Of a DNA stretch of 64,000 nucleotides, positions 1 to 7,505 are shown in pieces. A program made the translations under genes and the position numbers. Position 1 is the first letter of the stretch; the number at the start of each line of letters is the position of its first letter. The notes under the pieces were generated by a model that searched no databases, had not been told where the DNA came from, and saw nothing but the letters and a program-made list of their open reading frames with translations. Origin of the DNA: Oscillatoria princeps RMCB-10 (lineage in GTDB: Bacteria > Cyanobacteriota > Cyanobacteriia > Cyanobacteriales > Oscillatoriaceae); assembly GCA_019359235.1 (NCBI GenBank), contig JAHHHT010000016.1, forward strand, positions 124,001 to 188,000, given 5' to 3'.

Positions 1-327
1 CTGCCGCTCCGCAGGAGCAGCAACGCTTACGATTCTAGCAATCAGAAAAAGAGATAGTTAATCAGCTCGCACGTCCGCGCTCGCATGCGCGATTGTCCCT
101 CTCGGCTATGCCTCCGGCAGAGCGTTCCCAGGGTGCAGACGCGCGCAGGGGCTTGACCGCCAGGGAGCCCCTATTTGCCATTGCGTGACTGGGAACTGCG
201 ACAGTGCGATGATGCCTTTCCGTGCGGGCTCCTGCTGAGCGGCGCGCCCAACGCCCAGTGCGATGATGCCCAATGCCCCATTCCCAATGCCCCATTCAGA
301 GATATTATGGGTATTCGACCGGACATA
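1..327. other. intergenic stretch, no supported gene
   Basis: No open frame here has recognisable protein character. The stretch has low-complexity words such as repeated ATGCCCCATT and GCGATGATGCC. It lies downstream of the IS607-type transposase, where a tnpB partner would be expected, and none is seen. Confidence 0.6.
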
Positions 328-428
328 ATATAGCGCGTCTAAATCATTTGGACAATTCCTGTAGGGGCAGTCCCCCCGTGGCGGCCCCTACCGGCGGAGG
401 TTCTACGAATCATTTAGACGCGCTATAT
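328..428. mobile_element. MITE-like palindromic element with 17-bp inverted ends
   Basis: The ends 328-344 (ATATAGCGCGTCTAAAT) and 412-428 are perfect inverted repeats. The flanking sequence allows a TA target duplication, as in IS630/Tc1-type elements (inference). Inside lies a second palindrome, GTAGGGGC...GCCCCTAC, which recurs near 14141-14175. The right end reaches the stop codon of the adjoining transposase gene. A solitary similar end (TATAGCAGTTCTAAATGATT) lies near 54660. Confidence 0.6.
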
Positions 429-1018
429 CACTCAAGTGTTTCTCTGAGCGTGACGCGGTCTTTTGTAAGTTCCTGGATTAAGCGCTCTGTTTTGCGCTTA
501 GTAATCTTAAGTCCGTAAAGGTGACTGCAAAAAGATGCGACCGTCTCTACGAAGTCATCCATCAAGTCAGTTTTGTCGTCATAAGCTGCATTGACCACCT
601 CGATTCTCTTCCCCAATTCCTTGAACAAAAGGTTGATGTAGTTGGCCCCAAAGCGAGTCAGGCTAGCGGGGTGTTCAACTACGAGAACCGTGTAGTTGGG
701 ATCTGTTAAAATCTCTACAAGTTTCTGGCGATTATCATCCACTCCACTCCCAATTTCTTTGACGACTTTGTAAACTTGATAGCCCTTGGCGATAGCGTAG
801 TCGGTCAGTTTCTGGGCTTGCCTGTCCAGGCTGTCTTTGTTTTGCGTATGAGATACCCTGGCATAGATGCAGGCTACATCTGACTTCTTGGGTTTGTCGG
901 AAGTGATGATGATGGTTCCAGTCGGTAACTGATAACCATCTAATGCTCCACTTTTCCACCACCGCCAAGCCGTTCTGTAGCTGACGCCAGCTTGCTTGGC
1001 ATACTCAGAAAGTTTCAC
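428..1018 (-). CDS. tnpA: IS607-family serine recombinase (TnpA-like), without tnpB
   Basis: This 196-residue protein has the two-part design of IS607 transposases. An N-terminal MerR-like helix-turn-helix (about residues 1-30, containing SYRTAWRWWKSG) is followed by a small serine-recombinase catalytic domain (from about residue 48). The domain carries the YARVS motif, whose Ser is the expected nucleophile, and LDRQ. IS607 enzymes excise and insert circular DNA with little site preference. Canonical elements carry tnpB directly downstream; here the 427 bp downstream hold only repeats, so this is an orphan or remnant element. The stop codon touches the right arm of a 101-bp palindromic element. 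The ORF itself looks intact. Confidence 0.85.
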   Translation of the reverse strand: MKLSEYAKQAGVSYRTAWRWWKSGALDGYQLPTGTIIITSDKPKKSDVACIYARVSHTQNKDSLDRQAQKLTDYAIAKGYQVYKVVKEIGSGVDDNRQKLVEILTDPNYTVLVVEHPASLTRFGANYINLLFKELGKRIEVVNAAYDDKTDLMDDFVETVASFCSHLYGLKITKRKTERLIQELTKDRVTLRETLE

Positions 1019-1157
1019 ATCAAATACCGCTGGACGCCCCTGCTAAACCTTGCGAATTAGCGGGGGAGGAAAGCGGGGCGGGTGTACCGCTTCCCAAGTA
1101 ACACATAAATAAGTGCCCGTTTTTAAGTGCCGGGAACGGAACGTAACAAAAACCTTA

Positions 1158-1298
1158 GAGCGTGTTTATAAAGTAATTGTTAAGGCCGGCAGGGGTGAGA
1201 AACTGGGTTTCTTTTGGTGGGGAAACTCATATTTAAGGGCCCACAGCCACAAGAAACCAGGTGTCTGGCTCCTTCACTTTTTCTTTATAAACACTCTC
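1158..1298. mobile_element. MITE-like element, 16-bp near-perfect inverted ends, TTA target duplication
   Basis: The left end GAGCGTGTTTATAAAG (1158-1173) and the reverse complement of 1283-1298 (GAGAGTGTTTATAAAG) differ at one position. TTA flanks both sides (1155-1157 and 1299-1301), which fits a 3-bp target duplication. The interior (about 1197-1270) holds a degenerate copy of the AAACCCGGTTT palindrome family. No transposase is encoded. Confidence 0.6.
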
Positions 1299-1526
1299 TT
1301 ATGCGCAAGCCAGAGCCTTTCAGACTCGGGCAGGTGGTCAGCTGCGGACGATTTCAGCACCTCCACTCTACCTTTTGGGTCAGGGGTGGGTTGCTGGGGG
1401 GAAAATCCACTCAGACTTATAAATATTTTACCACAGCTGTCTATTTTTGAGGAAATTTAAATTTTAGGGTGTCCTATTATCCGTCAGTACCTGCGAGAAT
1501 CCAGGCGGTGCGAGCGCAAAAATCCC

Positions 1527-1598
1527 ATCCCCGCAAGGGAATGGGAAGTGTCAAAAATAAACAAAAAAAAAGGGTTAACCCCTTATTCGGTTAACCCG
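1527..1598 (-). terminator. Rho-independent terminator of ycf35
   Basis: Read on the minus strand just after the ycf35 stop, GGGTTAACC pairs with GGTTAACCC around a short loop (about 1572-1597) and is followed by a run of nine T. A second hairpin (TCCCATCCCC...GGGAATGGGA) lies at about 1527-1551. Confidence 0.8.
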
Positions 1599-1624
1599 CG
1601 AGCTTGGGAACGCGCTCGGTTAAA

Positions 1625-1978
1625 TTACTTTTGCACAACCAGCTTGACATTGGCGTTTTGCAGACCGGGACGGCGGACTTCTGCCAAGGTCTTGTTAACG
1701 GCGTACTTTTGATTGATGGAGTTGATCAGTTCGGTTTGATTGTGCTTCTTGGCAACGCCCCACAGGTCAGCAATCAGGTCGAAAGAACCGTCGCTGTTGC
1801 GAGACCAGCCCAGGTCATATTCGCCTTCCAAAACTGCCACGATGTCGGAACGAACCCGTTGGCCATTGTAGCCGCGAACATCAGCTTCGGTCTTGACGCT
1901 GATGCCAAGGTCACGCAGAGAAGCCTTCAGGATTTCGGCATCGGTGATTTTGGTGCGCAGGGTGCTAAAGTGAGACAT
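1625..1978 (-). CDS. ycf35: Ycf35 family protein (DUF1257)
   Basis: This 117-residue protein matches the DUF1257/Ycf35 family found in cyanobacteria and some plastid genomes. Recognisable parts are the MSHFSTLRTKI start, the segment around DVRGYNGQ and the WGVAKKHNQ block near the middle. Its molecular role is not established. The ATG at 1978 is preceded by a strong AGGAGG site. It lies 135 bp downstream of ycf46 on the same strand and may be co-transcribed with it. A clear terminator follows. It is full length for the family. Confidence 0.9.
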   Translation of the reverse strand: MSHFSTLRTKITDAEILKASLRDLGISVKTEADVRGYNGQRVRSDIVAVLEGEYDLGWSRNSDGSFDLIADLWGVAKKHNQTELINSINQKYAVNKTLAEVRRPGLQNANVKLVVQK

Positions 1979-2113
1979 TTTGGTTTCCTCCTAATAGGAC
2001 AATGAGAGATTTGACAACGTTTGGATTTGAATGAAGCCGCAGTGCGACTTTTTGTAACCGCGCCAGCAATTGACTTGCTAGCCTTTCCTCCTGTTGGGAG
2101 CAGGAGAAAGCTT

Positions 2114-3622
2114 TTAGAACTCCAGTCGCTGATATTCGGCGACGGAAGATGCAGCCGGTCGCGCTCGCTGCCTGGCCCAGTCTCGCAAGGCCGTTACTTG
2201 CTCTGTCATTGTCTTCGACAGCGGCAGCGTTGATTTAATGGCGGCAATAATGTCCAGCTGCGTGAATTCTCGCTCTTGAGCAAAGGCGTCGTACATCGAT
2301 GCGATTATCGCTTGCTCAATTTCCGCTCCTGAGAAGCCTTCGGAAACTTTGGCCAGTTGCTCGATATCGAAGCGAGCTATGTCCCGACGCCGCTTGCCCA
2401 GGTGAATCTTAAAAATATCTTGGCGCTCTTCGCTGACCGGCAGATCTACAAAGAATATCTCGTCAAACCGGCCCTTTCTTAAAAACTCCCCAGGTAAACG
2501 CTCTACCCGGTTAGCAGTAGCCATTACAAACACCGGCGACTTTTTATCTTGCATCCAGGTGAGGAAAGAACCGAAGATGCGGCTCGATGTTCCCCCATCC
2601 GAGTCTGCAGAACCGGCACTGCCGGCAAAGGCTTTATCTAGCTCGTCAATAAACAAGATCACCGGCGAGATAGATTCAGCTGTCTTCAGGGCGTTCCGCA
2701 GGTTCGCCTCTGACCGGCCTACCATTGACCCGTCATACACGCGCCCCATATCCAAGCGCAGCAGGGGCAGCCCCCACAGGCGAGCGGTAGTTTTGGCAAT
2801 CAGGGATTTGCCGCATCCCGGTACGCCTAGAATCAGCATCCCTTTGGGTTGGGGCAAACCGTATTCCCTGGCCCGCTCTGTGAATGCGTTGGAGCGTTGC
2901 TTCAGCCATCGCTTCAGCTCTTCCAAGCCGCCAACGGAATCAATGGTTTCGTCTTCTTCAATATATTCCAGTATACCGTTTCGCCGAATCAGCTGCTTTT
3001 TCTCGGAGAGAACAATGTCTACTTCGGCTTCGGTGAGGCGACCGTTGGTGACTTGCGCTTTGCGATAAACTTTTTCCGCTTCATCCCGCGTCAAACCCAA
3101 GGCTGCTTTCAGGAGTTTTTCCCGCGCATCTGTAGTTAGCCGGCGGTTGCGGTTGTCAGCCAGCTGCGTTGACAGCACTTGATTGAGCTCCGCCATCGAT
3201 GGCAGTGGGAAGTCCAGTACGACAACTTCCTTTTCTAGCTCGATGGGCACCTGCTGCACTGGCGACATTATTATTACGGTTTTCTGCGTGCCTTTAAAGC
3301 TGGCAATCGCATCCCGCAACCATCGGTTCGTCACTGGGGCGTCGATGAATGCGTGTAAATCTTTGAATATAAACAGACCCGGTTCCTTCTGCCGTATCAC
3401 CCACTCAATCGCTGCTTCTGGCGAAACAGTGTTGTGCTGCGTGGTGGTGCGGGGCTGACCGTATTCGACTATACCGTGTGTGACTGTCCAAATGAAGATT
3501 CTTTGCTGGGGCTTGCTCTGAGCAATCGAGGCAATTGCTTGCTCTGCCCGCTCTTCCTCAGAGGTCACGAGATATATTAAAGGGTATTGAGCTTGAATGA
3601 GTATATTGAGCTCTTCTTTCAT
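2114..3622 (-). CDS. ycf46: Ycf46 AAA+ ATPase
   Basis: The protein is about 502 residues from the ATG at 3622. An upstream ATG at 3688 is possible, but the MKEELNILIQAQYPLIYLVT start matches what I recall for the family. A RecA-like N-terminal half is followed by an AAA+ module with Walker A (GVPGCGKSL), Walker B (ILFIDELDKAF) and a GRFDE segment. Ycf46 proteins are cyanobacterial and red-algal plastid ATPases; the Synechocystis homologue has been linked to photosynthesis and CO2 use (family knowledge). It is followed by ycf35 and preceded by a ribbon-helix-helix gene, all on the minus strand. Confidence 0.92.
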   Translation of the reverse strand: MKEELNILIQAQYPLIYLVTSEEERAEQAIASIAQSKPQQRIFIWTVTHGIVEYGQPRTTTQHNTVSPEAAIEWVIRQKEPGLFIFKDLHAFIDAPVTNRWLRDAIASFKGTQKTVIIMSPVQQVPIELEKEVVVLDFPLPSMAELNQVLSTQLADNRNRRLTTDAREKLLKAALGLTRDEAEKVYRKAQVTNGRLTEAEVDIVLSEKKQLIRRNGILEYIEEDETIDSVGGLEELKRWLKQRSNAFTERAREYGLPQPKGMLILGVPGCGKSLIAKTTARLWGLPLLRLDMGRVYDGSMVGRSEANLRNALKTAESISPVILFIDELDKAFAGSAGSADSDGGTSSRIFGSFLTWMQDKKSPVFVMATANRVERLPGEFLRKGRFDEIFFVDLPVSEERQDIFKIHLGKRRRDIARFDIEQLAKVSEGFSGAEIEQAIIASMYDAFAQEREFTQLDIIAAIKSTLPLSKTMTEQVTALRDWARQRARPAASSVAEYQRLEF

Positions 3623-3730
3623 GACCAATCGACCTTTTAGAGACGGTTGCAAACATTGCTTGTGCCGGCTGCTCCTAGCTGCTGACATGAAAGCACAATC
3701 AGCGCTAGTCTTGGGATATCAAGGGAAGCC

Positions 3731-4120
3731 TTAGCAGGGAACCAATTCTTCCTCTCCCTCTTGTGCGGAGCTGGAATTTACCTTTGACACCCTCTCCACC
3801 GACAGACCTTCTTCTGCGAGCACTCCTGGCTGAGATTTGAGAGAAACCATCTCCCCATCTCTCAGGACAACTGAAGTAGTGCATTCTGGACAGGAATATA
3901 CCCTGTGGGTCTTGCCGTAGGATGCTTCTACCTCGTCTACTACCTCTGGATGCGCCATGTAGAAAACTATTGCTTTCTCTGCTATGGCTGACATCGGTTC
4001 GGAGTCAACTGCGGCTCTAATCTTCAGCTGGCGATGCAGTTCCGGTGGCAGATACAATGTAACTTTTTGCTTATCTTGCATATCGCTGTGAATTGGTTTA
4101 CCCGGGTATGTATTTAACAT
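3731..4120 (-). CDS. ribbon-helix-helix protein with CPEC zinc-ribbon-like pair
   Basis: This 129-residue protein has a ribbon-helix-helix (Arc/CopG-like) segment at about residues 17-54, with KVTLYLPPELHRQL as the strand and first helix. A CPEC pair follows near residue 77, and the C-terminal tail is acidic. Such folds usually bind DNA as dimers, so a regulatory role is inferred; no target is visible. The ATG at 4120 has a GGGGAG site 5 nt upstream, which favours it over the internal ATG at 4081. It lies 108 bp upstream of ycf46 and may be co-transcribed. No toxin partner is adjacent. Confidence 0.7.
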   Translation of the reverse strand: MLNTYPGKPIHSDMQDKQKVTLYLPPELHRQLKIRAAVDSEPMSAIAEKAIVFYMAHPEVVDEVEASYGKTHRVYSCPECTTSVVLRDGEMVSLKSQPGVLAEEGLSVERVSKVNSSSAQEGEEELVPC

Positions 4121-4552
4121 AGCGACTCCCCTAGCGAGCTGTCAAGCCGTTTTACCGCTTTGACGGCATATTGTAATATTTCTTTACAATTGATCCGCCA
4201 GCAGGGGGTGTGAAGAGGGCCCACACCGGCTCGGAGGAGAGCAAAATGACACAATATTTGTTTAATTAGTTTATATAAAATAAGTAAGCCGTAAACATGA
4301 GATGTTTAAATAGCAAAGCTTTCGCGCTTTAACGCAGACGGCGAAAGACTAAGCAAAGAGCCAAAAGCCATAGCACCGGCAGTCGGGGGTGCCCGGCACC
4401 GGCGCTGAGAGACTTGGGCCATCAGTCAGGGCGGGGAGTTGCGGGCGTGGGGTGCCGGCGGGCATAGGATGGGCCGGCTAGCAACCCGCCCCCCACCCCT
4501 GTAGGGGCGGGTTCACCCGAAATCTTTGGGACACAACTGAGGGGATGAATAA
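4121..4552. other. intergenic region, no gene seen
   Basis: This is the divergent region between the ribbon-helix-helix gene and the kinase leader. It has an AT-rich stretch near 4240-4310 that could hold promoters. A GTAGGGGCGGGTTCA...CCG-type word at about 4501-4520 recurs near 25480. No coding frame could be supported. Confidence 0.5.
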
Positions 4553-4950
4553 ACCCGCCGCCACCCCCAACCCCGTGTGGGGGGAGGCGGCGAAAAAACA
4601 GGCGGGCTCATCCCCGGCGGTGGCCAGTCTCACACTTATATATATAGATGCGCCGCCTTTCAGGTGAGCCGGTGTTGTTGGAGAGCACCGGCATCTGTGG
4701 CCAAATCACGATGGACAGCGCGGGGATGCGGCGGGAAGCAGGTGAACCGTGAACCTACGCCCAACCCCCACCCAGTAAGGAGGAGGCGGCGAAACAAGAG
4801 ACGGGTTCATCCCCGGCGCTGTCAGTGCCAGCCTGACACTTATATATATATAGATGCGCCGCCTTTGAGGTGAGCCGGTGCTGTTGGAGAGCACCGGCAT
4901 CTGTGGCAAAATCATGATGGACAACTCGGTGATGCAGGGGGAAGCCGGTG
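4553..4950 (+). repeat. direct duplication (about 206 bp) of the kinase leader
   Basis: Two tandem copies, about 4553-4745 and 4757-4950, share an inverted GGAGGCGGCGAAA block, TTCATCCCCGGCG, a TATATATATAGATGCGCC segment and GAGAGCACCGGCATCTGTGG. The second copy ends at the kinase GTG start (4948). The first contains an equivalent purine-rich site and GTG (4742) without the kinase reading frame. The duplication therefore covers a whole initiation region. Confidence 0.75.
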
Positions 4951-6486
4951 CTAGGCACGACACTGCGTGGGCGCTACCGCATTATTAAAGAACTCAGCAG
5001 CGGGGGATTTGGCCAGACCTATTTGGCAGAAGACCGGGACTTACCTGGCCATCCCCAGTGCGCCGTCAAGCGACTGCAGCCCCAGTCGAGCGATCCATTT
5101 GTCCTGCAGACGGCGAAACGGCTATTCAACCAAGAAGCGGAAATCCTGCACCGGCTGGGCACTCACGAACAGATACCCCGACTGATGGCCCACTTTGAGG
5201 AAAACCAGCAGTTCTATTTAGTACAGGAGTTCATCCCCGGAAATGACTTGAGCCGAGAGTTCGCCGCCAGGGGGAAGGGTGGGGTTGCAGCGCCCCTGCG
5301 CGAGGCTGAAGTGATTGCCCTGTTGCGGGACATCCTGGATGTGCTCGCCTTTGTCCACCGGCAGGGGGCGATCCACCGGGACATCAAGCCGGCAAACCTG
5401 ATCCGGCGACAGTCTGACGGCAAAATCGTCCTGATTGACTTTGGCGCTGTCAAGGACATCAGAAACCTGTCGGTTAACCCATCAGGGGAAGTCACCAGCA
5501 CCGTTGCGATTGGCACACGGGGCTATATGCCAGACGAGCAAGCCAACGGCAAACCCAGATTCAGCAGCGATGTCTATGCCGTGGGCGTGATTGCCATTCA
5601 AGCGCTCACCGGCTTAAATCCAGATCCGAAATCTGGCGGATTGGCCGAAGATCCGGCTACCGGTGAGATCGTCTGGCGCAACAGGGCGCAAGTGAGCGAC
5701 GCCCTTGCAGGTCTTATCGACCAAATGGTGCGCAAAGACTGCCGGCAGCGCTACCCCACAGCAGTAGAGGCGCTGCAAGCGGTCGAGGGTTTGTCCCGGG
5801 TGCCGGTGAACCCTGCAGCGCCATCACCGGCACCGCCGGCGGGTGGGGTGCCGGCATCCCAGTCTGGAACTGAGCCTTCCAAAGTACCATCACCCATGAA
5901 GAAGTGGAAACCAAAACATATTGTCAATCTGCTGGGTGTCCTCGCTGCTATCCTAGCCGGTGTAATGGGGCTGTTTCAGCAACAGATTAAGGATTGGCTG
6001 GATTCGGTGCTGGATTTGTCACGCTTGACCTATGACGCCCCCAACTCTGGCATAAAGATAAAGTATCCGAAAACTTGGACAAAGGATGTAAAACAAAACG
6101 CTATTCTTGGGACTGAAGTGAGATTCTTTTCACCTAAGGAAGGGGAGGGAGATAAATTTCAGGAAAATCTGAGTGTCGAGATTCAGGATTTGTCGGCACA
6201 GCCGGTGACGGAGCAACAATACACAAAAGAGGCTCTGAAGGCCATCTACCAGTTTGTGCCGAATGCCAAGATTCTAATAGAGTTGAAAGACCAGAATATC
6301 GGGAACAGTTCAGGGTATCAAGTGGTTTACACCGGCAGGGATGGGGGACAGAATTTAAAGCGGATGCAGATGTGGGCGGTGATAAATAATAAGGCTTATG
6401 TGATCACCTATGAAGCCGAAGAACAGAAATACCTACAGTTTCTGCCGGTGGCGCAAAAGATGGTTGATTCATTTGAGATAAAGTGA
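4948..6486 (+). CDS. membrane Ser/Thr protein kinase with PsbP-like ectodomain (locus 1)
   Basis: This 512-residue Hanks-type kinase has a glycine loop (SSGGFGQTYLAED), a catalytic Lys in CAVKRL (about residue 41), HRDIKPANL (143-151) and DFG (164-166). The activation segment reads GTRGYMPDEQ, with Arg where Pro is usual (GTPGYMPSEQ). A Pro-rich linker and one membrane helix (about 323-342) follow. The outer C-terminal domain starts at about TYDAPNSGIKIKYPKTW and resembles the PsbP-like/DUF1795 ectodomains of cyanobacterial kinases. The start is GTG with AGGGGGAAG upstream. It converges on the toxin-antitoxin pair and the COP23-protease operon. Its paralogue is at 25558-27003. Confidence 0.9.
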   Translation: MLGTTLRGRYRIIKELSSGGFGQTYLAEDRDLPGHPQCAVKRLQPQSSDPFVLQTAKRLFNQEAEILHRLGTHEQIPRLMAHFEENQQFYLVQEFIPGNDLSREFAARGKGGVAAPLREAEVIALLRDILDVLAFVHRQGAIHRDIKPANLIRRQSDGKIVLIDFGAVKDIRNLSVNPSGEVTSTVAIGTRGYMPDEQANGKPRFSSDVYAVGVIAIQALTGLNPDPKSGGLAEDPATGEIVWRNRAQVSDALAGLIDQMVRKDCRQRYPTAVEALQAVEGLSRVPVNPAAPSPAPPAGGVPASQSGTEPSKVPSPMKKWKPKHIVNLLGVLAAILAGVMGLFQQQIKDWLDSVLDLSRLTYDAPNSGIKIKYPKTWTKDVKQNAILGTEVRFFSPKEGEGDKFQENLSVEIQDLSAQPVTEQQYTKEALKAIYQFVPNAKILIELKDQNIGNSSGYQVVYTGRDGGQNLKRMQMWAVINNKAYVITYEAEEQKYLQFLPVAQKMVDSFEIK

Positions 6487-6534
6487 CTTTTTTTGCGAGC
6501 GCGTGGAAAATAGCACTGCAGCTTTCTGACGCTC

Positions 6535-7035
6535 TTAAGGCGGTAATTCTCCTGTAGCCGTCAAAATCTCTGCTAGCAACGCCGGCGCAATGCGAAAACC
6601 AGCTCGCGAGCGCAAGTCGTCGATTACCTCTCGCAAAGAGCCCAGATCGCCAGCACGCCACGCACGCAGCAGGACACCGAGTATTCCGGTAACATTTAGC
6701 CCCAATGATAGGGCAATTCTCCGTCCTTCCCGCTCATCTAAGAGCGTCCAGTCCGCTGACTGCTGCAAAGCGAGCGCAATAGCTTCAGCTTCACCCCGAT
6801 CTAAATCTCGCCGTAACAGCTGCACCAGAGGGCGATCTGTTACCTCCTGAACTTGAAGCCATCCTGCTGCAATAGCCTCTCGCAGCGCTTGAGAACCCGG
6901 TAGGGGTTGGTCAACTCGCAACTCTTCTAACACCGCTGCTGGTATCTGGATTTCTCCGAATTGCTGGCGCAGGAGGGAGAGCCGGTCAATAATTGCCAGG
7001 TTTAAGACTGGCGAGGTATTACTCACGATTGGCAT
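6535..7035 (-). CDS. PIN-domain toxin, DUF3368 family
   Basis: This 166-residue protein starts MPIVSNTSPVLNLAII. It has the PIN-like features of DUF3368, with acidic residues at DRGEAEAIALA and LDEREGRR. PIN toxins are Mg-dependent RNases (family knowledge). The start overlaps the end of the upstream UPF0175 gene by 17 bp, the usual antitoxin-then-toxin layout. The pair sits between the kinase and the protease operon of locus 1. Confidence 0.88.
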   Translation of the reverse strand: MPIVSNTSPVLNLAIIDRLSLLRQQFGEIQIPAAVLEELRVDQPLPGSQALREAIAAGWLQVQEVTDRPLVQLLRRDLDRGEAEAIALALQQSADWTLLDEREGRRIALSLGLNVTGILGVLLRAWRAGDLGSLREVIDDLRSRAGFRIAPALLAEILTATGELPP

Positions 7036-7273
7036 AATTTAGGTCGTCCTTAAGTTCTTCCTCGCCGTAGTGCCGGCGCACGCCTCGCTCTCCCACTAAC
7101 TGCGCGAATTCATAATGGCTCATCCGAGCTAATTCTCGGGCTTTGCCAAAAGAGAGAAGCTCTTCCGAATATAAGGCAACCGCCAATTCTTTCAAAAGTT
7201 CCTGTTCCATCCGTTTTTCTGGCAGCGGGATGGCCTGCAGGACAGAATCAGGAATATTAAGTTGCAAACTCAT
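7019..7273 (-). CDS. UPF0175 antitoxin
   Basis: This 84-residue protein belongs to the UPF0175 family. A short start (MSLQLNIPDSVLQ) leads to a helix-turn-helix-like segment LLSFGKARELARMSHYEFAQL (split: LLSFGKARELARM, then SHYEFAQL), then VRRHYGEEELKDDL. These proteins pair with DUF3368 PIN toxins and are presumed to repress the operon and neutralise the toxin. An AGGAGG-like site (GGGAGGAAAACAAG) precedes the ATG at 7273. The overlap with the toxin gene points to translational coupling. Confidence 0.85.
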   Translation of the reverse strand: MSLQLNIPDSVLQAIPLPEKRMEQELLKELAVALYSEELLSFGKARELARMSHYEFAQLVGERGVRRHYGEEELKDDLNYANRE

Positions 7274-7505
7274 CTTGTTTTCCTCCCGCCCAGTGAAAGG
7301 CTGACGTTTATATTATACAGTCAGTCAGGGGGGAGCGTGGCGGGCAAGGGAGAAAAATTTATCCTCTCCCTCGCCCCATCTTCCGCTGCCAAATCGGGAC
7401 GCACTCCGGGTAGGGTAAATGTTCGCCCCTCTTCCCGCCAAAGGCGATATCGCCTGCCTCTGGGACAGGTTATGATGGCCTGCCGGTGTCCCAACCTGAG
7501 GGCTT

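Noticed and set aside
1113-1460. 115-codon plus-strand frame
   Set aside because: It runs through the 1158-1298 MITE and low-complexity sequence; not protein-like.
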